Source: Cyanoderma ruficeps (taxonomy: Eukaryota > Chordata > Aves > Passeriformes > Timaliidae). From it: DNA of 64,000 nt. Shown here in pieces: positions 39,501 to 50,900 of the stretch. The DNA is taken from NCBI GenBank assembly GCA_008694505.1, contig VZDJ01000219.1:908526-972525 (forward strand), in the 5' to 3' direction. Each line of letters opens with the position of its first letter. Position 1 is the stretch's first letter. The translations under genes were made by a program, and so were the position numbers. The notes beneath the pieces are model-generated. The model worked only from the letters and a program-made list of their open reading frames with translations. It made no database searches and was not told the origin of the DNA.

Positions 39501-42500
39501 AGGACCCCTACAAACCAACAAACAACAAGGGTGAATAAATATAAACCCCCTCATCATTTCTTCTTCTGTGCAAGAATTGTGCTAAACTGATTTGGGCTTT
39601 TTAAATAACAGTAATACTAATTGGAGATCTCCCTGCTTGTGATGCAGTAAGGTGCAGGTACATCGTATGGGCACAACAAATGAAGTCAAGTTAGATGATG
39701 GCTTTATCAGCATTAAACAGCCAGGTTCCCAGCTGACAAGGGGAAAAGATATCCCTCCACCTTCTTTGAACTTTTTTACATTCTTAACATTCATTCCATA
39801 AATCATTTAATACCTGCCCTATTCATAGGAAAATGTATTGCTGAGGTTAAACAGTGGTTTTTCTCCTTCCACTCTCATTGGAGAGAAACATAATAAATTA
39901 TGCCTGATTTGCATGCAAGTTTGCATACACAAAACTCTTGTCATGAACTAGCAAACAATAAACTGCTCATGTCAGAACCCATTGTACAAACAACAGCATC
40001 AAATAGCTGCTGAGCTGTATTATTACCCTGCTGTGCTGTTCTACTGAGACTTCTCCACACAAATCTGCAGCTCTGCAGAGGCAACAGAAAGGCTAAACTG
40101 AGCAGCTTTGTGTTTGTCATTGTGCTGTAGCCCAAAGAACCTCCACTGCTTTGTGGGACATCCTGACTCCAGGGAAGTTCTGAGGCCCTGATGAACTAGT
40201 ATGCAGAATGTATAAAAAAGTCTCCCTGATGACAGAAGTCAGTTTTCCATGTGGTGGCTGGAAGCTTCCATCACTCAGGTACTGAGCAATGCAAAATTAG
40301 CTTCTCTGTGTGGTGTTGCCATGAAAGCATCAGCATTACACTGTGGGCAGGTTGCTGCTGCAGCTGGGGGCTCTGCAGGGAGGAAGTGTGTTACTAATCC
40401 AGCTGTCACAGGTCACCTACACACAATTTCAAACCATGAGAAAAACTCTCCTGATGTGTCATGGAGTTACAGCAGAGCTTCTGACAGCTCCTCATGCAGA
40501 ATTTGATGCTAACACATGTTACTGCCTGCCTACCTTCCTTACCTTCTGAAATCTGCCAGAGGAACAGAAGCAAGGGGAAATAGTTAGTGGAACTCAGCAC
40601 TGGTAAGGAGGAAGCAGCAGGACAGATCTGCAGCTGCAAAGGAGTGAATGAGAGGAGTTGGAGCAGTTCAGGGCAATTGCAGAATCAGTGTGCCTAACAT
40701 GAAGAATACAGCTGGCAGTCACAGTGAAAGCACTTTTTAGAAGACTGGAATGGCTACTTTTAGAGTTGCCTCAACTTGGCACATTCCTTCTTATAGAGCA
40801 AAGGATATCATATGCTGCACAAGGGAAAAACCACTGTGCAAAGACATTAGCAGAGGAATGCTTTTAGGATTTAAAAAGAATCAAAACCGTTGCCGAGGAA
40901 AAGCACAATTTGTATTGCAATTCAGCCAACACAAGATGTGTAAAAATTCATTTTAGAGAGGTATTAGAGAGGTATTCTGAAAATGAATTTGCACAGAATA
41001 TGGACAGGGAGGATACTGGGCAAGTACACTTAGGAATTGTTGTTTTGGTAGATCACAGTCCTTACCCCCTTAGAACTCGACTTGCAGCATAAATAAGAAA
41101 AACTAAAATGTCTTTCTGTCCAGGGCATGGCAGCCCTGCAGGTTTCTAGTCCATGGCAAGCACCAGCTGAGGTGTGTTTAACAGCAATACCTCCAGGACT
41201 ACAGCAACACAGTCCTGCAGCTGTCAGCACTTAAAGCAGGGAAAGCTGCACGTTCCAGGTGTACAGCAGGCTTTTGGTTCATAGCTCACAGATCCAGAGG
41301 TGTGGTACTTAGGCAAAAAATCACACAGGTTCAGGGCAGCTCTTTCTAAAATCCTTAAGAAAGAGTTGTAAGGATTGATGCAAATTGCTACAAACTGGAA
41401 GTGTTAGGAATTGGCAAACCTACTGGGAAGAAGTTTGTTATTTTCTTCCCCTGGGAATGGTTCCACATGAAGCAACAAAGCAACTATTGACGCTACTAAA
41501 CAGTGAAGAGCTTCATAATGTATCCCCTTATGAGAGAAAGGTAGTACATTGTAACTCAGAGCGAATCTGGCAAAGTCCCCACTGCTGCTTATGGGAGAAG
41601 TAAATACCGTGAGGCCTGAAATGTGATTTTCCTATTCAGAGGATACTGTATCACACTTCTTGATGTCATCTTTGAGCCAGTTGTAACATTTAAGCTCTCC
41701 TCAGTTTATCATCTGGAAGCTCAGGCATTTGGAATCTTGCATTTAAACCCAAATCTTTAAACCTTGTGGCTGAAATGTCTTGAATTGTAGATGAGGCTCC
41801 AACAGGACTGCTGGAGCACTAAGGACATCAGCTAAACAGAACCTCCCTCCGGCTTGCAGCTGAGCCAGAATGGGGTGGAACAACCCTAGAGTGGTACCAG
41901 GGATCTCTGCGGTGAACCCCAAATCTCTCCTCTCCCTGGGACTAGAGCCAGGGCTGAAAAGTCACAGACTCCAGGGCTGCAGAGCCAGGACACAGACTGG
42001 GGAAACTGTGGAGTAAGAACCCAGGGAAGGTGTTTCTAGTGGGATCAGTGACAGTGGAGCTGCCCCAGAGATTCAGCAGCAATATATCTCAGACTTATGT
42101 AGGAACTCGTTACTCATTAATCATTAGCCAAGACACACTGCCTGCCAGTGAAAGCTTCTAATATTTGCAGTTTTGCTGTGATACAGAAGGAAAGCAAGTA
42201 GTAACCTACTCTGGCACTTTGGGGCTGGACGTGTTTGTGGGACGATAGGAGCAGCCTGTAAGGGTTAACATTTAAACCAGGAACAAATAATTGCAGAGTC
42301 ATGAAACATGGTGGTATGTGAAGACAGCTGTATCTCAACACAAAACACACTCTAAGAATGGAATAATCAATCAATCTTAACAGGGAAAGCTATTCAGAGT
42401 TCTTGGAGTCCAGATTCTCTTTTTGAGCAGTTTAGCAAATACATTTGTTAATCATCCTGTAGGTCTATAAATATCAGCAATATTTTAAATATATTTTAAT

Positions 42501-44044
42501 TACAGGCCCAACATTAGTGGCTTCTTTAATAGCGTACTAAAAACAAACAAACAAAATCCCTAAAACCCAGATGCTCTTCCATCCAAAACCCTTACACCAA
42601 TCATATTGGTAAAATACAGGACAGGGAGCATTACTTTTGACAGAGCAGTGCTGCTGCTCATACAAGAATAGTTGCTGAGTTTCCCTGCAGCTGCTTCACT
42701 GATGTGCAGGAGCTCCAGGAATGCATTGACCATGGCTGGTTACCAAAACCAGTTCTCTCTGAAAACCACAAAAATACAGATGAAGATTTGTTTCATTACA
42801 AAGTAGTTCTGTTTGGAGGAGAAATAGGATTACAATGGATGCAATCATCTTTCCACCCCTCCCTGAAGAGCAGCTCCACCAGCTGAGCTGATGTGCCAAG
42901 CCAGCTCAGTGGCTGCAGGGGAACTAATTCCTTGGTGTTCAGGGAGGCCTCTGGAGAACAAACCTTTGTCTGTGAGCTGGAATTTTGGCAGCACTTTTAC
43001 ACAGGCAGAAGCCAAAAGTAGTATTGGGTTGACAGCATCTGGGAAACAATAAGGCACAAGGTTGTTTCTATGCACACCTATATGGAGTTCCTGTTATTTG
43101 GGATTGGGCACTAGGGGACTCAAAGTGCTGAGTGGCAAAGGAGCTGCTTTTTACTCTCTGCTGTCACTTAGCAATGCCATTCTTCTGACTTTATTTTCCA
43201 CCTTTCCCCCCCACACCTCTGGTGTCCAACTTCATAATGGAACATTTTCCATTATAGCACTAAAGAAGACAGTTCCTCTGAGTTTGTGGACCATATATTC
43301 TACAGGAACTGCATTTCTGGGCAATTTATGGCATGTCTCCTGAATCCAAGGCATAAGCACAGTGACTAAAGACATTTCTCAGTTTTAACATGAGCAGATC
43401 TCTATGAAAAATGCTGCCATTGCAGAGTTGCAGGGCATGTTGCCGCCCACCCAGCAGGCTGAGATTCTGCAAGAGTTGGAAGATTCTGAGGGCAGGAGTT
43501 ACAGGCCAGGCCTCAGCATGTGCCTGACTTGAGAGAAACTTACAGTGAGGGCACAAGGACACCACCAGAAAGGCGTTTTCCCTTTTTATTGAACAAAGGT
43601 GTTCGTAGTGTTGGTAGGCTGCAACTCCTAAGTGGCAATTTATTATAGTGGATCTAAAACTAGGAAAAGTCAGAGCAACCTTGATAGTGAAAAACTTGAA
43701 ACATAAAAGAAATCAAATAACAAATAAGAATGCAGGAAAATTGCAGTCATATTGGCTAATTGACATGTGCAAACAGTCTGCTTTCTGAAATTTTAAATGA
43801 TTGGCACCACTTTGCTCCAGCAGGAAAACTCCAAGGGTGATTTTTATTCAGTGATAGTATTTTGTGTAATAGCAGCCGATTATATTTGCCAGGCATGCAA
43901 ATGCTGATGGCCTGGACATGTCGTCTCAGCATCTGACCTTCTGCTACCATTACCCTGCTCTTCCTCATGTGAATTCCTCAAGTCAAACTGGTGAGGAGAC
44001 TTTTAAAGGCTTAAGTAGTGCAGTACAAACAAACACAAGTACAC
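36546..44044. other. Intergenic DNA downstream of FOXI1
   Basis: AT-rich unique sequence with a 15-base T run at 36,855-36,869. Open frames are short and overlapping. There is no recognisable gene between the desert and the FOXI1 polyadenylation region. Confidence 0.5.
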
Positions 44045-45242
44045 ACTCTTCTATACAAATGCTTTATTAAAAATGCTTCCGAGGTTATCTATTTTGAGAT
44101 ACTACTCTACATAAATGTGAAAGTCAAGTCTTGGTTTAAAAAAAATCTATATTTTGAAATGTTTGTTGCTACAGTAAAGTGTAGGAAAAATAAGAATTAT
44201 TTCTAGTATTTACACAAGGACAAACAGCATAGACTTTTAGAAAATGAAAAAAAATACAGTACTGAGACTTTTTACAATATCTGCAGTTGATCCTCTGAAA
44301 GATCCAGCCTTTGAAACTGAAATTCAGAGATAAACTTCTTACCTCCCTTTTCTTCTTCCCTCACCTCCCACCCCAGTATTCAAACCCTTTACTCAGTAAA
44401 AATGATTTATGTAGAATGTTAAGATATAACAAATGTGTTTTCTTCTTAGAAAAAACATGTCTTAAATATATATATTTATATACTCAGAACAGATCCTGTT
44501 TCCCTTATGCGACTAGATTTACATGTGTAAGGAATAAAATTGACCCTGTAATTAGAATTGAAAACACAAAGTTCCAACAGCAGAAGACAATTCCAGTGGT
44601 TTTTTTAATGCTTCCCTTCAGCTTCAAAAGTCCTGTTGTGTCCATGATGATGTCAGTTTGCTGCACAGCCACATTCCCCCTGGGGCTGGAAGGGGCTCAA
44701 GCTTTAGACAAGGTCTGCACTGGCATGAGGGTAAGTCAAAGACAGCACTCACCATTCAAATGGATACTCACTACACAGTGGGTTTTACTATGGATTCTGC
44801 AGTGTTCAGGAGAGCTTTGGCCAAATAAGAACTTGCTGAGCATTTAGTACAGGCAGCCTATACTTAAAGACAGGATATTTAAAGGTACCACTGCTCTTCT
44901 GTTGTCACTTTAAAAAGCACAGCAATGTTAATGCCATGCTAGAAAGAGCCTCCTGCCTAAGGCAAACTGTAACTTCTCAAGGACTTCTGTAAAGGACCTT
45001 GGTTGGCAGCAGTACAAGCAGTGTCTGAGGAGAACTTTTCACTGTTCTTCCTCTTATGATCCCTGTTTTTTCACGTGCCAAATGTGAAGTGTTTGTGATT
45101 TCAGTATAATGGGTAACAAGTTGGTGGCTGTCAGGAGGAGGATGGAGTGTGGCCCTAGAGACAAGAGGCTAATGCTAATCACCTGCCCATGGATCATTTC
45201 CTCTCATAAATAACTATCCTCTAACATCCTAGAACCCTTCAT
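44045..45242 (-). other. FOXI1: FOXI1 3' untranslated region with poly(A) signal
   Basis: From the FOXI1 stop codon the minus strand runs about 1.2 kb without a recognisable feature before reaching a canonical AATAAA at 44,063-44,068 (TTTATT on the plus strand). A weaker ATTAAA lies at about 44,605-44,610 and could give a shorter form. A 178-codon plus-strand open frame (44,311-44,847) crosses this UTR in antisense and is regarded as chance. The exact cleavage site is inferred. Confidence 0.6.
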
Positions 45243-45796
45243 TTAAACCTCTGTCCCTTCCCTGGAGTACAGGGTGTTGTTTGTGCTGAGGCTGCTGTAA
45301 AAGTGGGTGTTAAACTGGTTGAGCACCGAGTTGCTGTGGCCAAGGTGACTGGAAGGCATGGAATTGGACCAGTCTCCCACACCATGGCTGGGGATACTGG
45401 AGAGTGGGGAATAGGAATTGAAGCCTACCATGTTCTGCCCCATTTTGTCAATGGGTTCAGAGCTGAGTCCCACGGGCCCCGAGCGGCTCCCCGAGTTGGA
45501 GCCGTGGACGTAGGCAGTCATGCTGGAGAGGAAGTTACTGAGGCACGGGCTGCTGGAAGAGGGAGGAGATGATCCTTTCTCAGGTGAGTTGTCAGTCCCA
45601 GGTGATGAGTTTTCCAAGATATCCTGATGCTCTGCAGCTTTGGGGCTGCCAGTCAGGGTACTGTCCTCGGATTTCTCAGATGCAAGAGCAGCAGCACTGG
45701 CATCAATGTCAGACTTTCTCTTCCGCTTCCTGCGAAAGTTTCCATTGTCAAACATCTTTTCACAGTTTGGGTCCAGAGTCCAGTAATTCCCTTTTC
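45243..45796 (-). CDS. FOXI1: FOXI1 coding exon 2
   Basis: Completes codon 192 (Gly) and runs to a TAA stop at 45,243-45,245. It carries the end of the forkhead domain ([15 protein letters not shown]), the basic stretch at 213-219, a Ser-rich linker of about 221-275, and the C-terminal region with the [14 protein letters not shown] motif (about 275-288) shared by FOXI1 orthologues. Acceptor phase and sequence match exon 1. Confidence 0.97.
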
Positions 45797-47374
45797 CTGT
45801 CAAATGAAACAAACCCACACTTTTAGTTTAAAAATATGCACACAAACCAAAAAAAGCAGTCATTTAGGGCTTTACAGTGTTTCTCTCATTTCACAGAAAC
45901 AGAACAATTGCATGAGCAATACACATGTATTTTTAGTCACTCAGAAGTACAAGTCTGTTGAATTCAGAAAAAAAGTTTAAGGTTCTGGGTTCTACCCTTT
46001 AGCCCTGACTCTTCACACAGGCAAAACTACAAGTGGAGTCAGTGTGGGGGGCTTTCTGTTTTGTTTTCTCGGTGAGGGAAGGAGGTTTTCAGTATACAGC
46101 TGGTCTTCTGAATTTATGGCAGAGAGTAATCAAATCCCACACAGGGCTGCTCCTCCAGATTCAATGGGGTAGCATAGGTTTCTAACAAGGAACTAGACTT
46201 TTGGCCCTATACTGCAGAATAATTTCAATGAGTTTTTAATATTCTTGATGGTTCTTAAGAGCTATTGATAGGAAACCATGAATAAAGAAATATCTGACAG
46301 CCTACCAGCCAAGGGGTTGGTAATGGCAGAGGTGTCATTCCAAGCAAAACACTAATTGAAACAAACAAAATAAAAGCAGCCTGCCCTCTTCTTGAGAATT
46401 AATGCTGACTCCCCAAAGCCACTGGATTTCTTTGACAAATCCCCTTCCCTTGAATTCCCAGTGAAGTTTGACACACATCATGCATTACACCAAATGGGCC
46501 CTGAGTGTGCCTTGCCCAGTTAAATGTTCATGTGCATGCTGAGTGTCATGCTGAGCTCATTGATCCATTCTCAGGAAGACCCAGGGCAGGACAGAATTCC
46601 CTTCCCTCCAGAGTTCTCACAGCAATGCTAATTCACACCTCAGTTATGCACAGCTGCTTTCTAGTTCAGCCCTTTGAACACAAAGTGCTACTGCATCTAT
46701 GTCCTGTGTCTGGGCTACTGTGTCTCTTTACAGTGCACTAGGTATTTTAAAATTCATCAGGTTTAATTAGAGCTGGGGGAGAAGGGGGAGAGGGCTATAC
46801 CTGGATCATCTTCATCTCGAGGCACCTTCTTGAAGCAGTCGTTGAGAGACAAGTTGTGCCGTATGGAATTCTGCCAGCCAGCTTTGCTTTTGTTGTAGAA
46901 TGGGAAGTTGTCAGCCACGTACTGGTAGATCTGGCTCAGAGTCAGCCTCTTGTCAGGCGCCCCGTGGATGGCCATGGCAATGAGGGCAGAGTAGGAGTAA
47001 GGTGGTCTCACCAACTTCATCAGCTCCTCTTGGGACGGGAGGGGGAGCCAGCCAAGGTCAGTTCCTCCCAAGCTGTGCATGTTAGGCAGGAGCTGCCTCT
47101 GCATCCCGTACGACTGCGGAATGAAGGGACTGGAGTTGGATCCTGGCAGGTACGGTGGTGGGGTAATGGAAGGTCCATTTAGCCAGAGGTAAGGATTGGG
47201 AGTGGTGTTGTAATCTGTTGTCTCAAAGGTGCTCGGTCGCTGAGGGCTCGGGATGTTCTGTGGATGGAAGAAGTTCTCGTAGTAGATGTTCATCTCCGGA
47301 GGTTCTTGGCCGATGTTTGGGAACTGTGGGCTGCAGCGAGGAGGGGAGTGCGTTTGTGGGTCAAAGAAGCTCAT
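45243..47374 (-). CDS. FOXI1: FOXI1, forkhead box protein I1 (two coding exons)
   Basis: Forkhead transcription factor acting in the nucleus. In other vertebrates it controls ionocyte-type cells of inner ear, kidney and airway, switching on proton pump and anion exchanger genes. Joining 47,374-46,801 to 45,796-45,243 gives 375 residues, close to the human length of 378. The forkhead domain spans about residues 121-215, with recognition helix [15 protein letters not shown] at 167-181 and a basic nuclear-localisation stretch RRKRKRK at 213-219. The C-terminal half is Ser/Pro-rich and ends in REGTEV, as in mammalian FOXI1. The start is fixed by an in-frame TAG two codons upstream and by A at -3. 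The neighbour DOCK2 separates it from FOXI2, which sits near DOCK1. The reading frame is intact. Confidence 0.98.
45797..46800 (-). other. FOXI1: FOXI1 intron
   Basis: A 1,004-bp GT-AG intron. The donor is GTATAG and the acceptor is TTTCATTTGACAG. I see no further gene, repeat or strong motif cluster inside it. Confidence 0.95.
46801..47374 (-). CDS. FOXI1: FOXI1 coding exon 1
   Basis: Encodes residues 1-191 plus the first base of codon 192. It covers the Pro/Tyr-rich N-terminal region and most of the forkhead domain through the recognition helix and the DEDDP segment. The donor reads CCAG|GTATAG, so the intron splits a Gly codon inside the forkhead domain, the usual place for FoxI genes. 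Without splicing the frame would add only about 11 unrelated residues before a stop. Confidence 0.97.
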
Positions 47375-47640
47375 GCTCTAACCCAGGTGGCTGGTGAGTT
47401 GTGACACAGCTGTGCTAGAGCTCCTTTCCCGGGACAGGTGCATCACCTGCGCCCTTCCCTAGGTACTTATGCACCTGTAAATGTTTCAGCCTGTGCTGCA
47501 GGCTCCACCCCACAGCCCTGAGTGGCTGCAGATGAGGACGATATCCTTTTTGGAATGCTGGCAGTTCCAGTCAGTCATTGATGTCACATCAACCAAACGT
47601 GAAAGTTACAACTGTTTATCTTCTTAAATAAATGAAGGAA
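47375..47640 (-). promoter_or_regulatory. FOXI1: FOXI1 5'UTR and proximal promoter region
   Basis: Reading upstream of the ATG on the minus strand there is a short leader. Next come an exact two-E-box palindrome CAGGTG-CAT-CACCTG at 47,435-47,449, a TATA-like CATAAGTA (plus strand 47,464-47,471) and another E-box at 47,472-47,477. Further up are a CACCC-type box (plus strand CCACCCC around 47,506) and a forkhead-type TGTTTAT at 47,613-47,619. If the TATA-like element works, transcription would begin near 47,435, within the E-box palindrome. The motifs are visible; their use is inferred. Confidence 0.45.
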
Positions 47641-47849
47641 TTTTCCACTAATGTGATGCACATGAAGAAAGCCTAGGACTTCTTGAAGTTAAAACTCAGA
47701 GATCTTTCTCTTTCTACCTTTCGCAGTGAAGCTTTAGCATATCCTATTTTTTCTTATTAAAGCAAAGCCATTTTGTGCTGCTGCTAGTAACACTTCAGAA
47801 TGCAAAAGCCATTGTCACTAGTCAACAAAACAGAAGAGATATATAGTTT

Positions 47850-47900
47850 AAAAAAAGGAAAAGAAGAAAGAAAAGAAAAAAGAAAAGGTCAGACCTTTTC
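47850..47900. repeat. Polypurine tract ending in a small hairpin
   Basis: Thirty-nine purines in a row (47,850-47,888) on the plus strand. The last ones form the left arm of an inverted repeat, GAAAAGGT at 47,882-47,889 and ACCTTTTC at 47,893-47,900. It lies about 0.5 kb upstream of the FOXI1 start. Confidence 0.85.
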
Positions 47901-47978
47901 CTTTTGTAACTTTAATTGCAGACTTGCTTGTACTTCCCCCTAGGCAGTCACAGCACTACAGGCAAATTCTGTGGCTGG

Positions 47979-47994
47979 TTACTCACGTGAGTAA
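47979..47994. promoter_or_regulatory. Perfect 16-bp palindrome centred on CACGTG
   Basis: TTACTCACGTGAGTAA is its own reverse complement. The core TCACGTGA is the type of site bound by bHLH-zip factors such as USF, MITF and TFEB. It is 605 bp upstream of the FOXI1 start codon. Binding is inferred. Confidence 0.5.
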
Positions 47995-50900
47995 TCTTAC
48001 TGATATAAATGGGATTAACTCCCTAAAGTAAGGATTAATCTTGTGAGAAAAAAATATCAAGCTTAATAATCAAACCTTTCTTTAGAGCTTAAATTGGTGA
48101 ACTGAGATGGGAAATCATTATGTGCTGCTTCCTCTTTGCTGCAGGATTGGTGCAGAGAGCTCATAAAACCTCTCAGCACAACTTCCAAACAGGTAAGCAG
48201 TGACTGTTTGGCACGGCTCTTTTTAGCCAAGTTCCAATAACTTCATCTGTATCTATACAGACAAGAGCTGGTTCCTTAGAATTAAGTAATAAGGAAAAAC
48301 CTTGAGCCTTTTTATGATTTGGACAAATCCTTAGTGCTTTGCATGGCGCCCTGCACGTTTGAAGGAGGAAAGAGCAGAGTTGCAATCTCATCACGCCTGT
48401 CTCAGGATGACAGCTCTTCACTGCATGAACGCCTGCACTGGAGTTAGAGCAGAGCTGCACTTCCCTTCACAGTGATATTTGCATTTTTTTGTCATTAAGG
48501 CACACACATCATTTAAAACTTTGCCTCAGCCTTAATACCCATGCAATTAAAGAAGGTCATGGTACGATGGGGCCTTCCAGTTCTTGTCCTATAATTTCTG
48601 CGGAAACACCAGTTTTGAATTCCTGGCTGTACCAAAAGCCTTTTGCTTTGTTACTCATTCATCTGAATCTTTTGTGCTGTAGCACAGCCACCAAGACTCC
48701 CCACTCCCTAAGAATTAGTGATTCACTAATGTCGTGTCCATACTGTTCCTTTGAAAGGTATGAAAAAAAATTCCACTGGAAATCCTGCTGAAATATTGAG
48801 TACAGAATGATAAAGAAAGCCAATTTGCCAGCTCAGAAATGCAGTTCTACAGCTGTTACTTTAGAAATCCACTGCTTTCACTGCACAGAAAATCATTTGT
48901 ACCACAACAAACAAGCTGCTACTTTAATTTGAATGGCTGAGAGCTCAGAATATGTAAATGCTGAATAACCTGTTCAGAGACACACGTTAAACAGACAACA
49001 GTTAAGTGGTGGGACTGGCTGATTTTCTAAGTGTCAATTGCTGTGCAAGAGGTGACTTGGGAAAAAAAAAGAAAGAAAAAAGATTTATTTTTCAAGAGCT
49101 CATAATGTGAGTCCCTTCCTCCTCAAGGGACTAATCTGCAAGAATCTTTTTCACCATAAGAATCTGAGTGACAAACATGCAAAATGCTGTCTGAGCAACA
49201 TCCCCTACAGCTTCCTAATTAACCTTCTAATGTCTAGATAGATTTTAAAATTACATGTGTATTCCTGCAAATATTGGTACAAATATTGCTAACAACCCCC
49301 CTTCATTTACAGAAGTCAATAGAATAAAACATTTAAGAAACACTCATGAGTAAAACCACATTTACAATTAACTAAAGAGACAGAATACAGTGAGAAAAGT
49401 AAACATAATACATTTTTGACCTGCTCAACAAATTAGATTTTTGCCAAAAACCCCCTTGAAAACAAGAAAAACTTGTAAACTTATTCCAAGAAGTAAAAAT
49501 TCAACTAACTGCATCATGGACTGTGATGAGTGACATCCAAATACTTGTTCCCTGAGGTGCACTGCATGCACAGTTACAATAAAAATACACTCAAGTGGGT
49601 GCTGAGTGAATAGAGGCTTTGAAAAAAGCCCAGGCTTTACAAAGTCAAAAAGCATTGCTGTTGCAGCCAGAGACTGGTGGAGGCTGTAAAATTCCCTGTG
49701 CCAACGACTCCTGGTGAGGTTCTGTGCAGCGCATCGAGCGGGGTGAGCCCGGGCCGTGCTGGGGACGGCCAGCCCTGCCAGCAAAGTGTCCCACAGCAAA
49801 GCAGGCACTGGGCTGAGGATGGCAAGGGCTGCTTTTACAGCAGGGAGGTGCAGACACATCTCCGGGCTGCTGCCCACGGAGCTGTGAAAGGGGGGCAAAG
49901 TCTGAGCCCTCCCCGGCATGGCTGCGCTGGCACAGCAGGGACACCATCCCAGCAGCAGCATTTCCTTTCAGCTGGCTGGGCCCGATTTACTCAGACCGGA
50001 GTATAAACAGTGCCAGGAAAAAGGTGCTTTGTCAGTGCTCTGGGCACGCCTTGCTGGTGCTGCAGGGTCACTGCAGCACCCGCTCCCGGGCAGCTCTTCT
50101 GCTGCAGATGCTCCTTTGCAGGCAGGGAGGCAGCAAGGAGAGGATCAACTCTGTTCAAACTGTGGTGGCTGAGTCAGAAATGGAGGAAATTGAGTCTAAC
50201 CAGGAATATTGTCCTGGGGTCTTCACCACTGAGAGTCTTCCTATTGGCAGGGCTGAAAGAAGGGAGCAATCCCAGAAGTGGAGAAAAGAGAAGTAAACCA
50301 GTGAGGCTTCCATAAAAAGAGGCTGGAAAAAAATGGCATGCTGACCAATATTTATATGTTTTATAATATTTTTTATATTTACGTTATAAACAGATCTTGT
50401 TTAGGGACTAAAAACTCTCCAAATAAATTGGAGGCTTCTGCTGGAGAAAGTTTAATGATCCTTATTTCCAAATGCATTGGGTCAGTAAGGTCTGACTTGG
50501 CAGGATGCATCATATTTTTAACATGTCTTTTTATTGCAGTCTAGTACTGCACGGCCCTGAGTGCATGTCTCTACCAGCTGAAAGCCTGGTCAACCACAGA
50601 TTGCTGTCAAACCAAAGACTGTTGACAGCTCTTCCGTTGTACAAATATTTGCTCCTCTCAATTTCTTGAGTGAAGCTCCAAAATCTGCAGGGTTGAGGTG
50701 GAGCCCTGGTAGAACCATTGTTTTCCATAGATTTTTCAGGTCAGGTCCCATGTACCTCTCTGCTCCAGCCAACAGTAATATTTTATCACACTAACTAAAA
50801 AACAAAAATTAATATATTTTCTTTAAAATAAAAGATAATATAAAAGAAAAGATAATATCTGAAATCTTGGGTTAAGAAAGGTTCAGATTAATTTCATTTA

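Noticed and set aside
1..44044. LCP2 exons expected from synteny to the left of FOXI1
   Set aside because: I looked for its SH2-domain exon on the plus strand and found nothing similar; it is probably beyond the left edge.
44311..44847. 178-codon plus-strand open frame
   Set aside because: It runs antisense through the FOXI1 3'UTR and has no recognisable family features.
45303..45572. Plus-strand open frames opposite FOXI1 exons
   Set aside because: Shadows of the real minus-strand coding sequence.
46763..46800. Read-through of FOXI1 exon 1 giving an extra [11 protein letters not shown] tail
   Set aside because: The forkhead domain continues exactly across the GT-AG intron, so this is intron sequence.
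49425..49961. 178-codon minus-strand open frame between FOXI1 and DOCK2
   Set aside because: No domain or known similarity, and several other frames are open over the GC-richer part; most likely chance.
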